A DNA stretch of 64,000 nt from an uncultured Prevotella sp. (lineage in GTDB: Bacteria; Bacteroidota; Bacteroidia; Bacteroidales; Bacteroidaceae). This document shows positions 52,814 to 62,049 of the stretch, piece after piece. A program made the position numbers and the translations under genes. The stretch's first letter is position 1, and each line of letters begins with the position of its first letter. Below the pieces are notes generated by a model. That model ran no database searches and was not told where the DNA came from. It worked only from the letters and a program-made list of their open reading frames with translations. The stretch lies in the NCBI GenBank assembly GCA_946402275.1, contig CAMIVY010000004.1, positions 1 to 64,000 on the forward strand. Direction: 5' to 3'.

Positions 52814-54953
52814 ATCGCTGGAACTGATTTTCAAGCAACTGATAGCTGGGAATGCCGGAATGGCCATTGCCGAGACGGAGACGTATCTGGCAGCTTGGCC
52901 CAATCCACAGACGCAACAGAAGCTGGATGAGATGAAAACGGAATACCAGCTGATAGAGGAACACTGGGAAACGGGTGTGGAAGACCCTCAGCGCGACGAG
53001 CTCTACCAACGACTGTTGCAACGGCTCTATGTGCTGGTGGCTAACATCTCTATCTATAAGCATATGAACAGTTCTTCGTTCCTGCAGGGCATCTACAAGG
53101 GTGTCAGACAGGAGGGCAGAAAATGGTCGATGGCTGCCATCAGGGGTGAGATGGAGAACTTCGTCAGCGAGGTGGCTATGCTCAGTCTGGAGCCTGAGAA
53201 CAAGCGGAAGGAGAAAGGAAAAGCGATTTATCAGCAACACCAAAAGGAAATGAACGCCCTCTTCAACTACGTGCTGACCACGCACATGTGGACGGACAGC
53301 GTAGGGAAGGGGATGGAAGAGAAACTCTTGCTGCCTACCATTGATTCGAACGACCAGCAGTTGCTGGTGGCAGCTATCACACTATCGGTGATGAACAGGT
53401 TCGACATGGTGAAATTCCGTACTTTGATACATGTCTATAAAGATGCGCTGGACGAACAGGTGAGACAGCGGGCTCTGGTAGGGTGGGTGCTGGCTATTGA
53501 CGACGACTGGATGAAGGTATATCCTGAGATGCAGCAACTCACGGGAGAACTGCTAGGCAAAAAGAAAGTGCTGGACGAACTGACGGAGTTGCAGATGCAA
53601 CTTATCTATACCGCCGGCGAACGGGAGGATACCATGAAGATCAAGGAGGAAATCATGCCCGACCTGATCAAGAACAACTCGTTCAAGATGACACAAGAGG
53701 GACTGGTAGAGCAGAACGACGACCCACTGGAAGACGTGTTGCACCCTGATGCTGCCGAACAGCGTATGGAGAAGCTGGAGGATTCGGTGCGGCGTATGAT
53801 GGATATGCAGAAACAGGGTGCCGACATCTACTTCGGAGGCTTCTCGCAGATGAAGCGCTATCCGTTCTTCTATGATATGAGCAACTGGTTCGTGCCTTTC
53901 TTCATGCAGCATCCGGACATAGCACAGTATGTAGAGAAGGTGGAAGGATTCCCTATGATGGAAACGGCCATGAAGAAAGGACCGTTATGCAATAGCGACA
54001 AATACTCGTTCCTGATAGCTTTCCAGCAGATGATGAACCAATTGCCCGACAGCATCCTGCAGATGATGAAGCGTGGCGAGGCTTCGCTTCTGGGAGGTAA
54101 CGAGGTGGATATCGAGGAACTCCGTCAGCCTGCCTTTATCCGTAGGAATTACCTGATGGACCTGTACCGCTTCTTTGTGCTGTTCCCTAACCGGCAGATG
54201 CTGTATAATCCGTTTATGAAGACGAAAAACGGCATTGCACAACCCGTTCTTTTCTTCACTTCGGCCTTGTTCCTCCATACCCCATTGGACGAGCGGAAAC
54301 GGGAGGTAGTGAAGATGGTGAAGAAACGCAGGCTTGATATGTTCAGCAACATGTTGCTGGACTCTTTCCCGGAAGAGATGCGCGACCTGCAATACTACCT
54401 GTGGACGGAGGACTATTGGAGTGCTCTGGAACTGGATCCTGAGAATGAGAAGGCACTGGCTGGTTCCGCACGCGAGAGTTTTAGGCTGAAGCAATACGAT
54501 AAGGCGTTGGATATCTACGAAAGACTGTTGTTGAAATATCCGGAAAAGACAAGCTATATGCTGAACAAGGCGGTGTGTCTGGTGAACTTGGAGGAATATG
54601 AGGACGCACAGAAGGTGTTGTATCAGCTGAACTACGAGCGTCCTGACGACCTGACGGTGACTCACGTACTGGCGTGGTCGCTGACATGTAGTGGTAAGAT
54701 GGAACAGGCGGAGAGTCTATACCAGCAGCTGATGGCACAGGAGCAGCCTGACGCATCGGATTGTCTGAACTACGGCTATTCGCTGTGGCTACAGAAACGC
54801 ATCAACGAGGCTATTGCACAGTTCCGGAAATATGTGAAAATACAGGAGGAGAAGGGGCTTCCTGCGGAACTTCAACTGGACGAGGCGTGGCTCCTGGCGA
54901 GAGGCATTACAGAGGTGGAAATCCGCATGATGCGCTTCGCTAGTGAAAAGTGA
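52797..54953 (+). CDS. Large TPR-repeat protein
   Basis: A 718-residue cytoplasmic-looking helical protein without signal peptide. Clear TPR units are in the last quarter (KQYDKALDIYERLLLKYP, EEYEDAQKVLYQL, GKMEQAESLYQQL, KRINEAIAQFRKYVK). The first 500 residues are helical without a recognised domain. It is the third of three overlapping genes; TPRs also occur in the first gene, so protein contacts among the three are likely. The C-terminal FASEK and the stop codon are encoded by the start of a repeat family A copy. Confidence 0.8.
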   Translation: MGTTDKSLELIFKQLIAGNAGMAIAETETYLAAWPNPQTQQKLDEMKTEYQLIEEHWETGVEDPQRDELYQRLLQRLYVLVANISIYKHMNSSSFLQGIYKGVRQEGRKWSMAAIRGEMENFVSEVAMLSLEPENKRKEKGKAIYQQHQKEMNALFNYVLTTHMWTDSVGKGMEEKLLLPTIDSNDQQLLVAAITLSVMNRFDMVKFRTLIHVYKDALDEQVRQRALVGWVLAIDDDWMKVYPEMQQLTGELLGKKKVLDELTELQMQLIYTAGEREDTMKIKEEIMPDLIKNNSFKMTQEGLVEQNDDPLEDVLHPDAAEQRMEKLEDSVRRMMDMQKQGADIYFGGFSQMKRYPFFYDMSNWFVPFFMQHPDIAQYVEKVEGFPMMETAMKKGPLCNSDKYSFLIAFQQMMNQLPDSILQMMKRGEASLLGGNEVDIEELRQPAFIRRNYLMDLYRFFVLFPNRQMLYNPFMKTKNGIAQPVLFFTSALFLHTPLDERKREVVKMVKKRRLDMFSNMLLDSFPEEMRDLQYYLWTEDYWSALELDPENEKALAGSARESFRLKQYDKALDIYERLLLKYPEKTSYMLNKAVCLVNLEEYEDAQKVLYQLNYERPDDLTVTHVLAWSLTCSGKMEQAESLYQQLMAQEQPDASDCLNYGYSLWLQKRINEAIAQFRKYVKIQEEKGLPAELQLDEAWLLARGITEVEIRMMRFASEK

Positions 54954-55003
54954 GCGGGCTTCGCCCTAGTGAATAGTGAACAGTGAACAGTGAATAGTGA
55001 AGT
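54940..55003 (+). repeat. Repeat family A, fullest copy
   Basis: It begins in the end of the TPR gene (CGCTAGTGAAAAGTGA), continues with the hairpin GCGGGCTTCGCCC and then five GTGAATA/GTGAACA units, and ends at the phospholipase stop. Parts recur at 11469-11507, 42412-42445, 43394-43434, 60366-60407 and 61118-61232. Confidence 0.8.
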
Positions 55004-56370
55004 TATAAGAGGGGTTGCAGCAAATGGGCAAACCACCCACGGAACTTCTGCCAACCTGTACGGAACTCATCCCACGTCTGATCGTTCATCTCGAAACTTT
55101 TCTGCTTGTCACGCCAGAACATATCGTCGAGTTCACGTGTGGTAGCTTTGTCAATGATAACGGCATTCTCCTCAAAGTCACACTTCAGACTACGGGCATC
55201 CAGATTGGTACTGCCCACGGTGCAATAGCGTCCATCAACCATCATAATCTTGGAATGATGGAAGCCGGGCTTGTAGAGCCATACACGGGCACCACGCTTC
55301 TGAAGCTTGCGGGCCTGATACAACGCGCAATCGGGGGTCAGGGGAATATCACTCTTGGACGACAGCATAATCTCGACCTTCACCCCGCGGCGGATGGCAC
55401 GTGTGAGTGCCCTCGTAACGGAGGGAATGAGCGTGAAGTAGGGGTTGATGATGTGGATGGAGTCCTTTGCCTGATTGATGGCATTGATATAGAACGTGCG
55501 CATAATCTTAGGCGTGATGCCTGGCTCACGGTTGATGATGCCCACCATCTTACGACCCTTGGTGGAAGTGGTGTCAGGCTTCAGGTCGGAGAAACGGGTG
55601 AGGGTGCCTCCACGATAGTATTTCATGCCACTGACGTTCTCACCGGTCGTGCGGTTCCAGATGCGCATGAAGATAGCCTGTAGCTCGTTGACAGCATCTC
55701 CCTCAATGCGACAATGCATATCGCGCCATTCACCCACCTGTTCCGTACCTTTTATATAATAGTCGGCTACGTTCATGCCTCCCGTATAGGCTATCTGTCC
55801 GTCAATGACTACTATTTTGCGGTGATCTCGTCCGAAGATGTGGTTAACCCACGGGAATCGGATAGGGGAGTATTCCACAATGTCAATGCTGTCCTCGCGC
55901 AGGGCCTTCAGATGGTATTTCTTCAGGGGCTGGTTGTTGGAATCGTTGCCAAAGCCGTCGAACATGGCGCGAACCTCGACACCTTCCTTGCGCTTCTCGC
56001 GCAGGATGTCGAAAAGGAGCGAGGCTATGGAGTCGTTGCGGAAATTGAAATATTCCAGGTGGATGCTGCTCTTGGCCTGACGGATGGCTCGGAACATATC
56101 GTCGAACTTCTCCTGCCCGGAGAACAGCAGCGTGACGCTGTTGTCGTGGGAGAAGCGGATGTTGCTCTGGCGCAGCGTCTCAACGATGAGAGAATCTGTG
56201 GTTTGGGCAGAGCAAATGAAGAATGAGAAATGTGAAATGAGAAATGTAAATGATAAATGTAGAAATGTTCTACGTCCACTGATGATTTTGCCCTTCTGCA
56301 TTATTCTCTTTATGCTGTTCTTTTCCATTACTTCGTTCTTCATTCTTTGACCTAAAGGTCGAGTTCTCAT
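55003..56370 (-). CDS. Phospholipase D-like / cardiolipin synthase family protein
   Basis: Two HKD motifs are present: HRKIVVID (first lobe) and HHSKIMMVDG (second lobe, HSKxxxxD), each followed by GGMNVAD or GSTNLDARS, as in cardiolipin synthases. Start options are MRTRPLG (56370, ATGA overlap with the upstream stop) or MEKNSIK (56325). A hydrophobic N-terminal stretch FTFLISHFSFFIC forms a signal or anchor and is encoded by family B repeat words (about 56217-56262). It would act on phosphatidylglycerol at the membrane. It is last of the kdsA-kdsD-regulator operon. Confidence 0.85.
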   Translation of the reverse strand: MRTRPLGQRMKNEVMEKNSIKRIMQKGKIISGRRTFLHLSFTFLISHFSFFICSAQTTDSLIVETLRQSNIRFSHDNSVTLLFSGQEKFDDMFRAIRQAKSSIHLEYFNFRNDSIASLLFDILREKRKEGVEVRAMFDGFGNDSNNQPLKKYHLKALREDSIDIVEYSPIRFPWVNHIFGRDHRKIVVIDGQIAYTGGMNVADYYIKGTEQVGEWRDMHCRIEGDAVNELQAIFMRIWNRTTGENVSGMKYYRGGTLTRFSDLKPDTTSTKGRKMVGIINREPGITPKIMRTFYINAINQAKDSIHIINPYFTLIPSVTRALTRAIRRGVKVEIMLSSKSDIPLTPDCALYQARKLQKRGARVWLYKPGFHHSKIMMVDGRYCTVGSTNLDARSLKCDFEENAVIIDKATTRELDDMFWRDKQKSFEMNDQTWDEFRTGWQKFRGWFAHLLQPLL

Positions 56371-59300
56371 TTCCTGTTTTTCAGCCTGTATTCCAGTGGC
56401 GTCATTCCAAACTTCTCCTTGAAGATGTTGCTGAAGTTCTCTGCCGTCATGAAGCCTACATTGATAGCCAGCTCACTCATGTTGATATCGGTGTTGACGA
56501 GCAATGTGCAGGCATGTTTCAAACGCAGTTCACGAACCACCTCGGCGGGAGTCTTGGTGGTGATGCTACGCAGCTTATGGAAGAAGGGAACACGTCCCAT
56601 ACCCATTGCGCTGGCCATCTCGTCGAGACTAATCTGTCCGCGACTCATATTCTGTAGCACGAACTGCTCGACATTGCGCATGAGCTGCTGGTCCATCAGA
56701 CTGCTCATACTGTAGTCGCCAATGGTGTTGTTATCGTAATAGCGAGCCAGCACGTTGCTGTCCTGCTCTGCTGGAGCACTCTCCTGGACAGGCTGCCGGA
56801 CATCAGGCTCTGAAGGCTCCCCAGCAGGAGTGCTATCCACAGGAATATCGTCATAGACAATCGTAGAGGTGGTCATACTGGCATTCTGGCCTTCGAGCAT
56901 ACGCGTCTCCTTACCCTCTATGACATCCTGGTTAATCTCGATAGGAGCCAGACCCAACAGTTTGTTGATACGTATCACGGCTTCCTGTATGTTGAAAGGC
57001 TTGGCGATATAGTCGTCGGCAGCCAGCGTGATGTTCTGATCTGCCATATCCTGTTCCGTCAGCACACCATCGGTAAGCAGGATGAACTTGGTCTTGTTGC
57101 GACGGAAGTCGGACTTGAACTGGTTGCAGAGCTCACTACCCGTCATGGTGCCCATGTCTTGTTTGCACATCACGATATCGGCATTCAGCGTCTCAATATC
57201 GGGAATGGCATCCTTTACATTATCATAGACGTGGAAATCATAGACTTTGTGCAGGTGGGCATTCATAAAGGCCAGGAACTCACGGTTGTTGTCGATGAGG
57301 ACAACGCTGAACGTCTTGGACTGGTTGTCAATCTCCAAGGCCTTGATGGATGTTGCTGAGGAGTCCATCGTACTCATAGCGGTAAGAGCCACCTCACCAC
57401 TATCGTTCAGCTCGAGACGGTCCTTGGCACTCGACTCGGCTTTCTTCTCGGGATTCTCCAGCGTGGTCTGCATCTCTGAGATACGCGTGATGATTTGCAG
57501 CATCTGGAAATGGAGGGAGTTCAGCTGCTCGCGACCTTCCATCGTCGTCTCGTGTTCGGCCATGTTGCCGATAATGGTGGTCATACGCGCCATAGGCTGG
57601 CGAAGCTCATCACTGGTAAGCTTGATTTCCTCGCGCTGACGTGTCAGCTCGTCGATAACGGTCTTCTTGCGGCGCCAGATAGCCTTGAACTTCTTGATGC
57701 CATAACGCCAGATGGCGACAATGATAATCAGGATAATCACATAAACCGTGAGCATCCACCACGACAGCCACCAAGGACGGTCCACGATGATTTGCAGGGT
57801 GCGCTCCTGATTGCTGACAGCACCGTCGGCACTGACGGCTTTCACGTGGAGGGTGTATTTCCCGCTGCCCAGGTTGTGGAACTTCACACCATGCAGCAGT
57901 GCATCACCATTGCGCCAGTCGTTGTCGAGGCCTTCCATCCAGTACATGAACTGGAGACGCTCGCCCTGGTTGTAGTTGCCGGCAGCAAACTTGATGGTGA
58001 AGGTGCTCTGGTTGTTGTTCAGCTCTATCTTATTGCTTTCATTAAGGGCTTGTGGAAGAATGACGTTGCCATCATACTCCATACCCGTCTGGATTTCCCG
58101 TTCGCCGACAAATAGCTGGGTCAGCATCACACGAGGCAGGGATTCCTGTTCGTCTTTGCTGCTCTGACGTACCCAGTTGACACCATAGATGCCACCAAAC
58201 AGCACATTGCCGTCTTGCTTGGTGAGGATGGCGCCTGTGTTGAACTCGTTGCTCTGCAGACCGTCGCTGAGGTCGTAATTGTAGAGTCCGTAGTTGAAGG
58301 AGGCATCTTCGTGGTTACGCTGTACCACCACGCGGCTGACACCATTGCTGGTGGTCACCCAGATGCTGTGGTTCTTGTCCTCGGCAATGCCACAGATGGA
58401 GTTGTTGCAGAGTCCGTCTTTCTCCGTGATATAACTCAACTCGTCGTTGTCGGGATTCAGGATGTTAAGACCTTCACGGGTGCCTATCCATAACAATCCA
58501 CGGGAGTCTTCGAAAATCTGTGTGATATAGTTGTTGGTGAACGTCGATAGGTTGGTGGAGTTACCTGTCAGCACTTTCTTCTCACGGGTGTTGAGGTCGA
58601 GGATGACCAGACCTTCTGAGGTACCTATGAGCAGGTGGTTGTTCCTGCCCACAAATAGCGACGTGATGTTGTTGGTGTTCAGCACACCGTTCTCACGGGT
58701 GTAGGAAGAGAAGGTGTTCATCTTGGAATTATAGACCTGCAAGCCTCCGTTGGTGGCTATCCACAGGTTGCCTGAGGGGTCGCAGCAGAGCGCATTGATA
58801 TGGTCGTCAATCAGCGTCTTCATACTGTCGCGAGCCACAGAATAGAAAGTGCTGGAGCCATTCTTGATACGCGTCAGACCATTCTGACTGGAACCTACCC
58901 ACAGGCTGCCATCAGGGGTGGTGGTCATCACAGAAACCTTATGGCTGGCCAGTGCTCCGTCGTAGCCGATAATGCCCTTGTCGCCTGTACCATACCATAT
59001 CTTGCCGTTCTTGTCTTGTGCCAAAGCGGTGATGTCGCCCATGAAATCGGTCTCGAACTTATAAATGTTGCTGCCATAATAGGCAAGACCCGATTTCTCC
59101 GTACCAATCCACAACAGGTCGGTATCGTCGATATAAACACTCTGAATACTGATGACATCCTGGGCTTTCAGGTTGCTGTTGGCACTGCGAGGCTGGATGA
59201 ATTCCATCTCGTGGTTGTTGACAGAAGAACGGATAAGTCCGGTGCGGTCTGTACCAATCCAGATATTTCCATTGCGGTCGCCAGCCATTCCGTTGACGCT

Positions 59301-60110
59301 ATGGTCAACACTGATACTTGTCAGTCCCAACTGATTGCCAATCGTGGTATTCCACGTGTTGGTATTCTTGTTATAGAGCATCAGGGTGCCTTGTCCGTAG
59401 AGCCAGATATTGTCCATCTGGTCGGAGAACACTTTCAGCGTGTTGGTCTTGCGAAGCTGCTCACGGGCTATCTGGTCGTTCTGCCATACGGTATGCTGCT
59501 GGTGCATGATGTCACAGCAGACAATGGTGCCGTCTTCATAGACGAGGACGGCTCCGTCGCGACATTCGCCGATGGAGCAGATGGTGCCCTGTGGAATGCC
59601 ATGTGCGTCGTTGGTATAGCTGAACTCATAGCTGGTCTGTTGCTGCATATTGTAGGCTATGACCCCCTTGTTGGGAATAGAGGCCCACACGTTCTTGTGG
59701 CTGTCGATATAAACCACATTAGGCACCGACTCAATACCCATACGACTAAAGGTCTGCTTGACGTCGCGCTCGAAGTTTTCAGACTGAGGATGATAGATAC
59801 AATAGCCCGCTGAGGTCTGGACGAGGAGTGTTCCCTCCAGTGTCTCCTGAATGCTGATAATATAGCTGTCGGGCAGCGAGGAGCCGTCCTGGGAATTGGA
59901 TTGGAAACTATGGAAAGTATAGCCGTCGTAACGGTAAAGTCCGGCAGGGGTGCCCAGCCAGATATATCCTCGGGAGTCCTTCATGATGCAGGTAATCTGG
60001 CTTATTGTCAGACCATTGCGGGCATCTAACGTCTTGAACAGATAGATTCCCGCTGCTGCCATTGGCAGAAGGAGCATTAGGACTAGAAGTATCTTTCTCA
60101 GCGTCTTCAT
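56367..60110 (-). CDS. HTCS-like regulator lacking kinase and phospho-acceptor residues
   Basis: The N-terminus is a signal anchor, followed by two seven-bladed two-component propellers (about 30-700; repeated WIGT motifs), a Y_Y_Y domain (about 690-775) and a membrane span (780-802). The dimerisation helix reads SDELRQP where kinases have SHELRTP, so the His is Asp. The ATPase domain is missing altogether. A receiver domain (about 927-1043) has Lys in place of the acceptor Asp (ADIVMCKQDM) and only one acidic N-terminal pair. An AraC helix-turn-helix (about 1140-1240) ends the protein. It can only signal by conformational change. It lies 16 nt after kdsD. Confidence 0.88.
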   Translation of the reverse strand: MKTLRKILLVLMLLLPMAAAGIYLFKTLDARNGLTISQITCIMKDSRGYIWLGTPAGLYRYDGYTFHSFQSNSQDGSSLPDSYIISIQETLEGTLLVQTSAGYCIYHPQSENFERDVKQTFSRMGIESVPNVVYIDSHKNVWASIPNKGVIAYNMQQQTSYEFSYTNDAHGIPQGTICSIGECRDGAVLVYEDGTIVCCDIMHQQHTVWQNDQIAREQLRKTNTLKVFSDQMDNIWLYGQGTLMLYNKNTNTWNTTIGNQLGLTSISVDHSVNGMAGDRNGNIWIGTDRTGLIRSSVNNHEMEFIQPRSANSNLKAQDVISIQSVYIDDTDLLWIGTEKSGLAYYGSNIYKFETDFMGDITALAQDKNGKIWYGTGDKGIIGYDGALASHKVSVMTTTPDGSLWVGSSQNGLTRIKNGSSTFYSVARDSMKTLIDDHINALCCDPSGNLWIATNGGLQVYNSKMNTFSSYTRENGVLNTNNITSLFVGRNNHLLIGTSEGLVILDLNTREKKVLTGNSTNLSTFTNNYITQIFEDSRGLLWIGTREGLNILNPDNDELSYITEKDGLCNNSICGIAEDKNHSIWVTTSNGVSRVVVQRNHEDASFNYGLYNYDLSDGLQSNEFNTGAILTKQDGNVLFGGIYGVNWVRQSSKDEQESLPRVMLTQLFVGEREIQTGMEYDGNVILPQALNESNKIELNNNQSTFTIKFAAGNYNQGERLQFMYWMEGLDNDWRNGDALLHGVKFHNLGSGKYTLHVKAVSADGAVSNQERTLQIIVDRPWWLSWWMLTVYVIILIIIVAIWRYGIKKFKAIWRRKKTVIDELTRQREEIKLTSDELRQPMARMTTIIGNMAEHETTMEGREQLNSLHFQMLQIITRISEMQTTLENPEKKAESSAKDRLELNDSGEVALTAMSTMDSSATSIKALEIDNQSKTFSVVLIDNNREFLAFMNAHLHKVYDFHVYDNVKDAIPDIETLNADIVMCKQDMGTMTGSELCNQFKSDFRRNKTKFILLTDGVLTEQDMADQNITLAADDYIAKPFNIQEAVIRINKLLGLAPIEINQDVIEGKETRMLEGQNASMTTSTIVYDDIPVDSTPAGEPSEPDVRQPVQESAPAEQDSNVLARYYDNNTIGDYSMSSLMDQQLMRNVEQFVLQNMSRGQISLDEMASAMGMGRVPFFHKLRSITTKTPAEVVRELRLKHACTLLVNTDINMSELAINVGFMTAENFSNIFKEKFGMTPLEYRLKNRK

Positions 60111-60126
60111 AAAGTAACCTTTTTAT

Positions 60127-61104
60127 TTAGAGTACACAGGCATAGCGATCTACAATGCCCAACAGGTGGTTGGCATCATCGACAACGAGCACATTGTGTA
60201 TCTTGTTCTTATTCATCATTTTTTGTATTTCAGATATCTTAGTCTGCAGACTTACCGTCTTGGGTGTCTGCGTCATGATGTCTGCGACAGTACGGTTGAA
60301 GAACTCGGCCTGCCACTTCTCCATAGCTCGGCGGATGTCACCATCGGTGATGAGTCCGACTACTGTGAATTTTTCACTTTTCACTTTCAGTTCTTCACTG
60401 TTTACAGCCACACCCATTCCCAGCTTACCCTTGCTTACCAGGATAATGGCTTCGCCCAGATGCATTTCGGGCGACAGGATGGGCAGGTGTTCCGTGATCA
60501 TCACGTCCTGAGCGGTGGTGAGCAGACGCTTGCCTAACTCGCCGCCGGGGTGGAACTGGGCAAAGTCCTGTGGCTGGAAATGACGCTTCTCCATCAATGC
60601 CACAGCCAGTGCGTCGCCCATCACCAAGGCTGCCGTTGTGGAACTGGTGGGAGCCAGGTTCAATGGACAGGCTTCCTTCTCCACGCTGACATTGAGGTGG
60701 CAGGTGGAATATTTTGCCAAGAGGGATTGCGGATTGCCACTCATGCCAATGATGGGTATCTGCATGTGCAGAACCATCGGAATGAAGCGTAGCAACTCGT
60801 CAGTCTGTCCGGAATTGGAAATGGCGAGCACCACATCACCTTTTGACATTACCCCTAAGTCGCCGTGATACACGTCGAGGGGGTTGATGAAGAACGAGGG
60901 AGTACCAGTAGAAGCCAGTGTGGCTGCTATCTTGGCTCCGATGTGCCCGCTTTTGCCTACACCAGTCACGATTAGTTTTCCGTGACAGGAGAGGATGAGT
61001 TCAACGGCACGGTCGAAATCCTCGTCCATCTGGGGTATCAGGTTCAGCACTGCTTGTGCCTCGTCCTTGATGCATTGTATTGCGTATTCTCTACTTGTCA
61101 TCAT
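60127..61104 (-). CDS. kdsD: Arabinose-5-phosphate isomerase (KdsD/KpsF type) with repeat insertion
   Basis: A SIS domain (about 40-180; VTGVGKSGHIGAKIAATL, NSGQTDELL, TSSTTAALVMGDALA) and two CBS domains define the family. It turns ribulose-5-P into arabinose-5-P, the first step to KDO. Residues 234-245 (VNSEELKVKSEK) break the first CBS domain just before VVGLITDGDIRRA and are encoded by repeat family A on the minus strand (60366-60407). Activity may survive, since the catalytic site is in the SIS domain, but CBS regulation could be altered. It lies 25 nt after kdsA. Confidence 0.88.
   Translation of the reverse strand: MMTSREYAIQCIKDEAQAVLNLIPQMDEDFDRAVELILSCHGKLIVTGVGKSGHIGAKIAATLASTGTPSFFINPLDVYHGDLGVMSKGDVVLAISNSGQTDELLRFIPMVLHMQIPIIGMSGNPQSLLAKYSTCHLNVSVEKEACPLNLAPTSSTTAALVMGDALAVALMEKRHFQPQDFAQFHPGGELGKRLLTTAQDVMITEHLPILSPEMHLGEAIILVSKGKLGMGVAVNSEELKVKSEKFTVVGLITDGDIRRAMEKWQAEFFNRTVADIMTQTPKTVSLQTKISEIQKMMNKNKIHNVLVVDDANHLLGIVDRYACVL
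60366..60407 (-). repeat. Repeat family A copy inside kdsD
   Basis: The minus strand reads GTAAACAGTGAAGAAC, then GTGAAAAGTGAAAAATTCAC, matching the repeat inside the pseudouridine synthase gene; both are translated as VNSE...SEK. Confidence 0.7.
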
Positions 61105-61117
61105 TCATAACTGGGAT

Positions 61118-61232
61118 ATTCACTCTTCACTATTCTTTGACCACGGTCCGCTCGGCATCCCGAAGGGTGACGCTTGCTAAGCAAGAAAGCGACCTTTGGT
61201 CGAGCGCACTCTTCACTAGCGAATGCGTCACT
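61118..61232 (-). repeat. Repeat family A-like block covering the kdsA 3' end
   Basis: TTCACTCTTCACTA at both ends flanks the palindrome CTTGCTTAGCAAG and GACCTTTGGTC; GACCTAAAGGTCGAG near 56348-56362 is a relative. It encodes the kdsA tail and stop. Confidence 0.65.
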
Positions 61233-61978
61233 AGTTTTGCCACCAGACCTTCTAATTTGTCCAACTCCAGCATATTTGCCGCATCACTCAGTCCGCGGTC
61301 TGGGTCGGGATGAACTTCCAAAAAGAAACCAGTGGCTCCGAAAGCCTTTGCTGCCTCTGCCATCATGGGCACATAGCGACGGTCGCCACCCGTTTTGCCG
61401 TTGGCTCCGCCTGGTTGCTGAACGCAGTGGGTGCAGTCCATGATGACATTATCCACAATCTCCAGCATCTGGGGGATGTTTCGGAAGTCAACCACCAGGT
61501 TGTTGTAACCCATCATGTTGCCGCGCTCTGTCAGCCAGACCTCTTTGGCACCAGCCTCGCGGGCTTTCTCTACGGGATAGCGCATATCCTGTCCGCTGAG
61601 AAACTGGGCCTTCTTGATGTTTACGACACAACCGGTCTTGGCTGCTGCAACGAGCAAATCGGTCTGTCGGCACAGGAAGGCTGGTATCTGCAGCACGTCG
61701 CACACCTGTCCTGCAGGCTGTGCCTGCCAGGCTTCGTGAATGTCTGTTGTCACGCGTAGCCCGTATTTCGCCTTGATATCCCCCAACATCTGTAGACCAC
61801 GGTCAATACCTGGTCCGCGAAAGGATTTTATCGAAGTGCGGTTGGCCTTGTCGAACGAGGCCTTGAATATAATGTCAGTACCCAGCTTCTGGTTGATCTC
61901 TACCAACTTGGCAGCTACGGTGTCGAGCAGTTCTGGCGATTCCATAGCACATGGGCCTGCAATGAATGTCTGTTTCAT
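61130..61978 (-). CDS. kdsA: 3-deoxy-8-phosphooctulonate synthase
   Basis: MKQTFIAGPCAMES is the KdsA start (61978). KASFDKANRTS, DIHE, PAFLCRQTDLL, DCTHCVQQPGG and EVHPDPDRGLSD with the catalytic metal and PEP residues follow. It condenses PEP and arabinose-5-P to KDO-8-P. The natural fold ends near residue 250; the last 31 residues (from HSLVKSALDQ) are encoded by repeat family A-like DNA (61130-61232) and look like an acquired tail. A -7 box TACCTTTG lies at 62008-62015 on the minus strand, and the gene leads the operon. Confidence 0.9.
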   Translation of the reverse strand: MKQTFIAGPCAMESPELLDTVAAKLVEINQKLGTDIIFKASFDKANRTSIKSFRGPGIDRGLQMLGDIKAKYGLRVTTDIHEAWQAQPAGQVCDVLQIPAFLCRQTDLLVAAAKTGCVVNIKKAQFLSGQDMRYPVEKAREAGAKEVWLTERGNMMGYNNLVVDFRNIPQMLEIVDNVIMDCTHCVQQPGGANGKTGGDRRYVPMMAEAAKAFGATGFFLEVHPDPDRGLSDAANMLELDKLEGLVAKLVTHSLVKSALDQRSLSCLASVTLRDAERTVVKE

Positions 61979-62007
61979 ATAAGTTGTCAGCATTGCATTT
62001 TGTCGTG

Positions 62008-62015
62008 CAAAGGTA
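62008..62015 (-). promoter_or_regulatory. -7 box of the kdsA operon
   Basis: TACCTTTG on the minus strand, 30 nt before the kdsA ATG and 35 nt after the MscS-like stop. Confidence 0.6.
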
Positions 62016-62049
62016 GTTATTATTTTATATTTAGCACGCTTTTCAGCAT

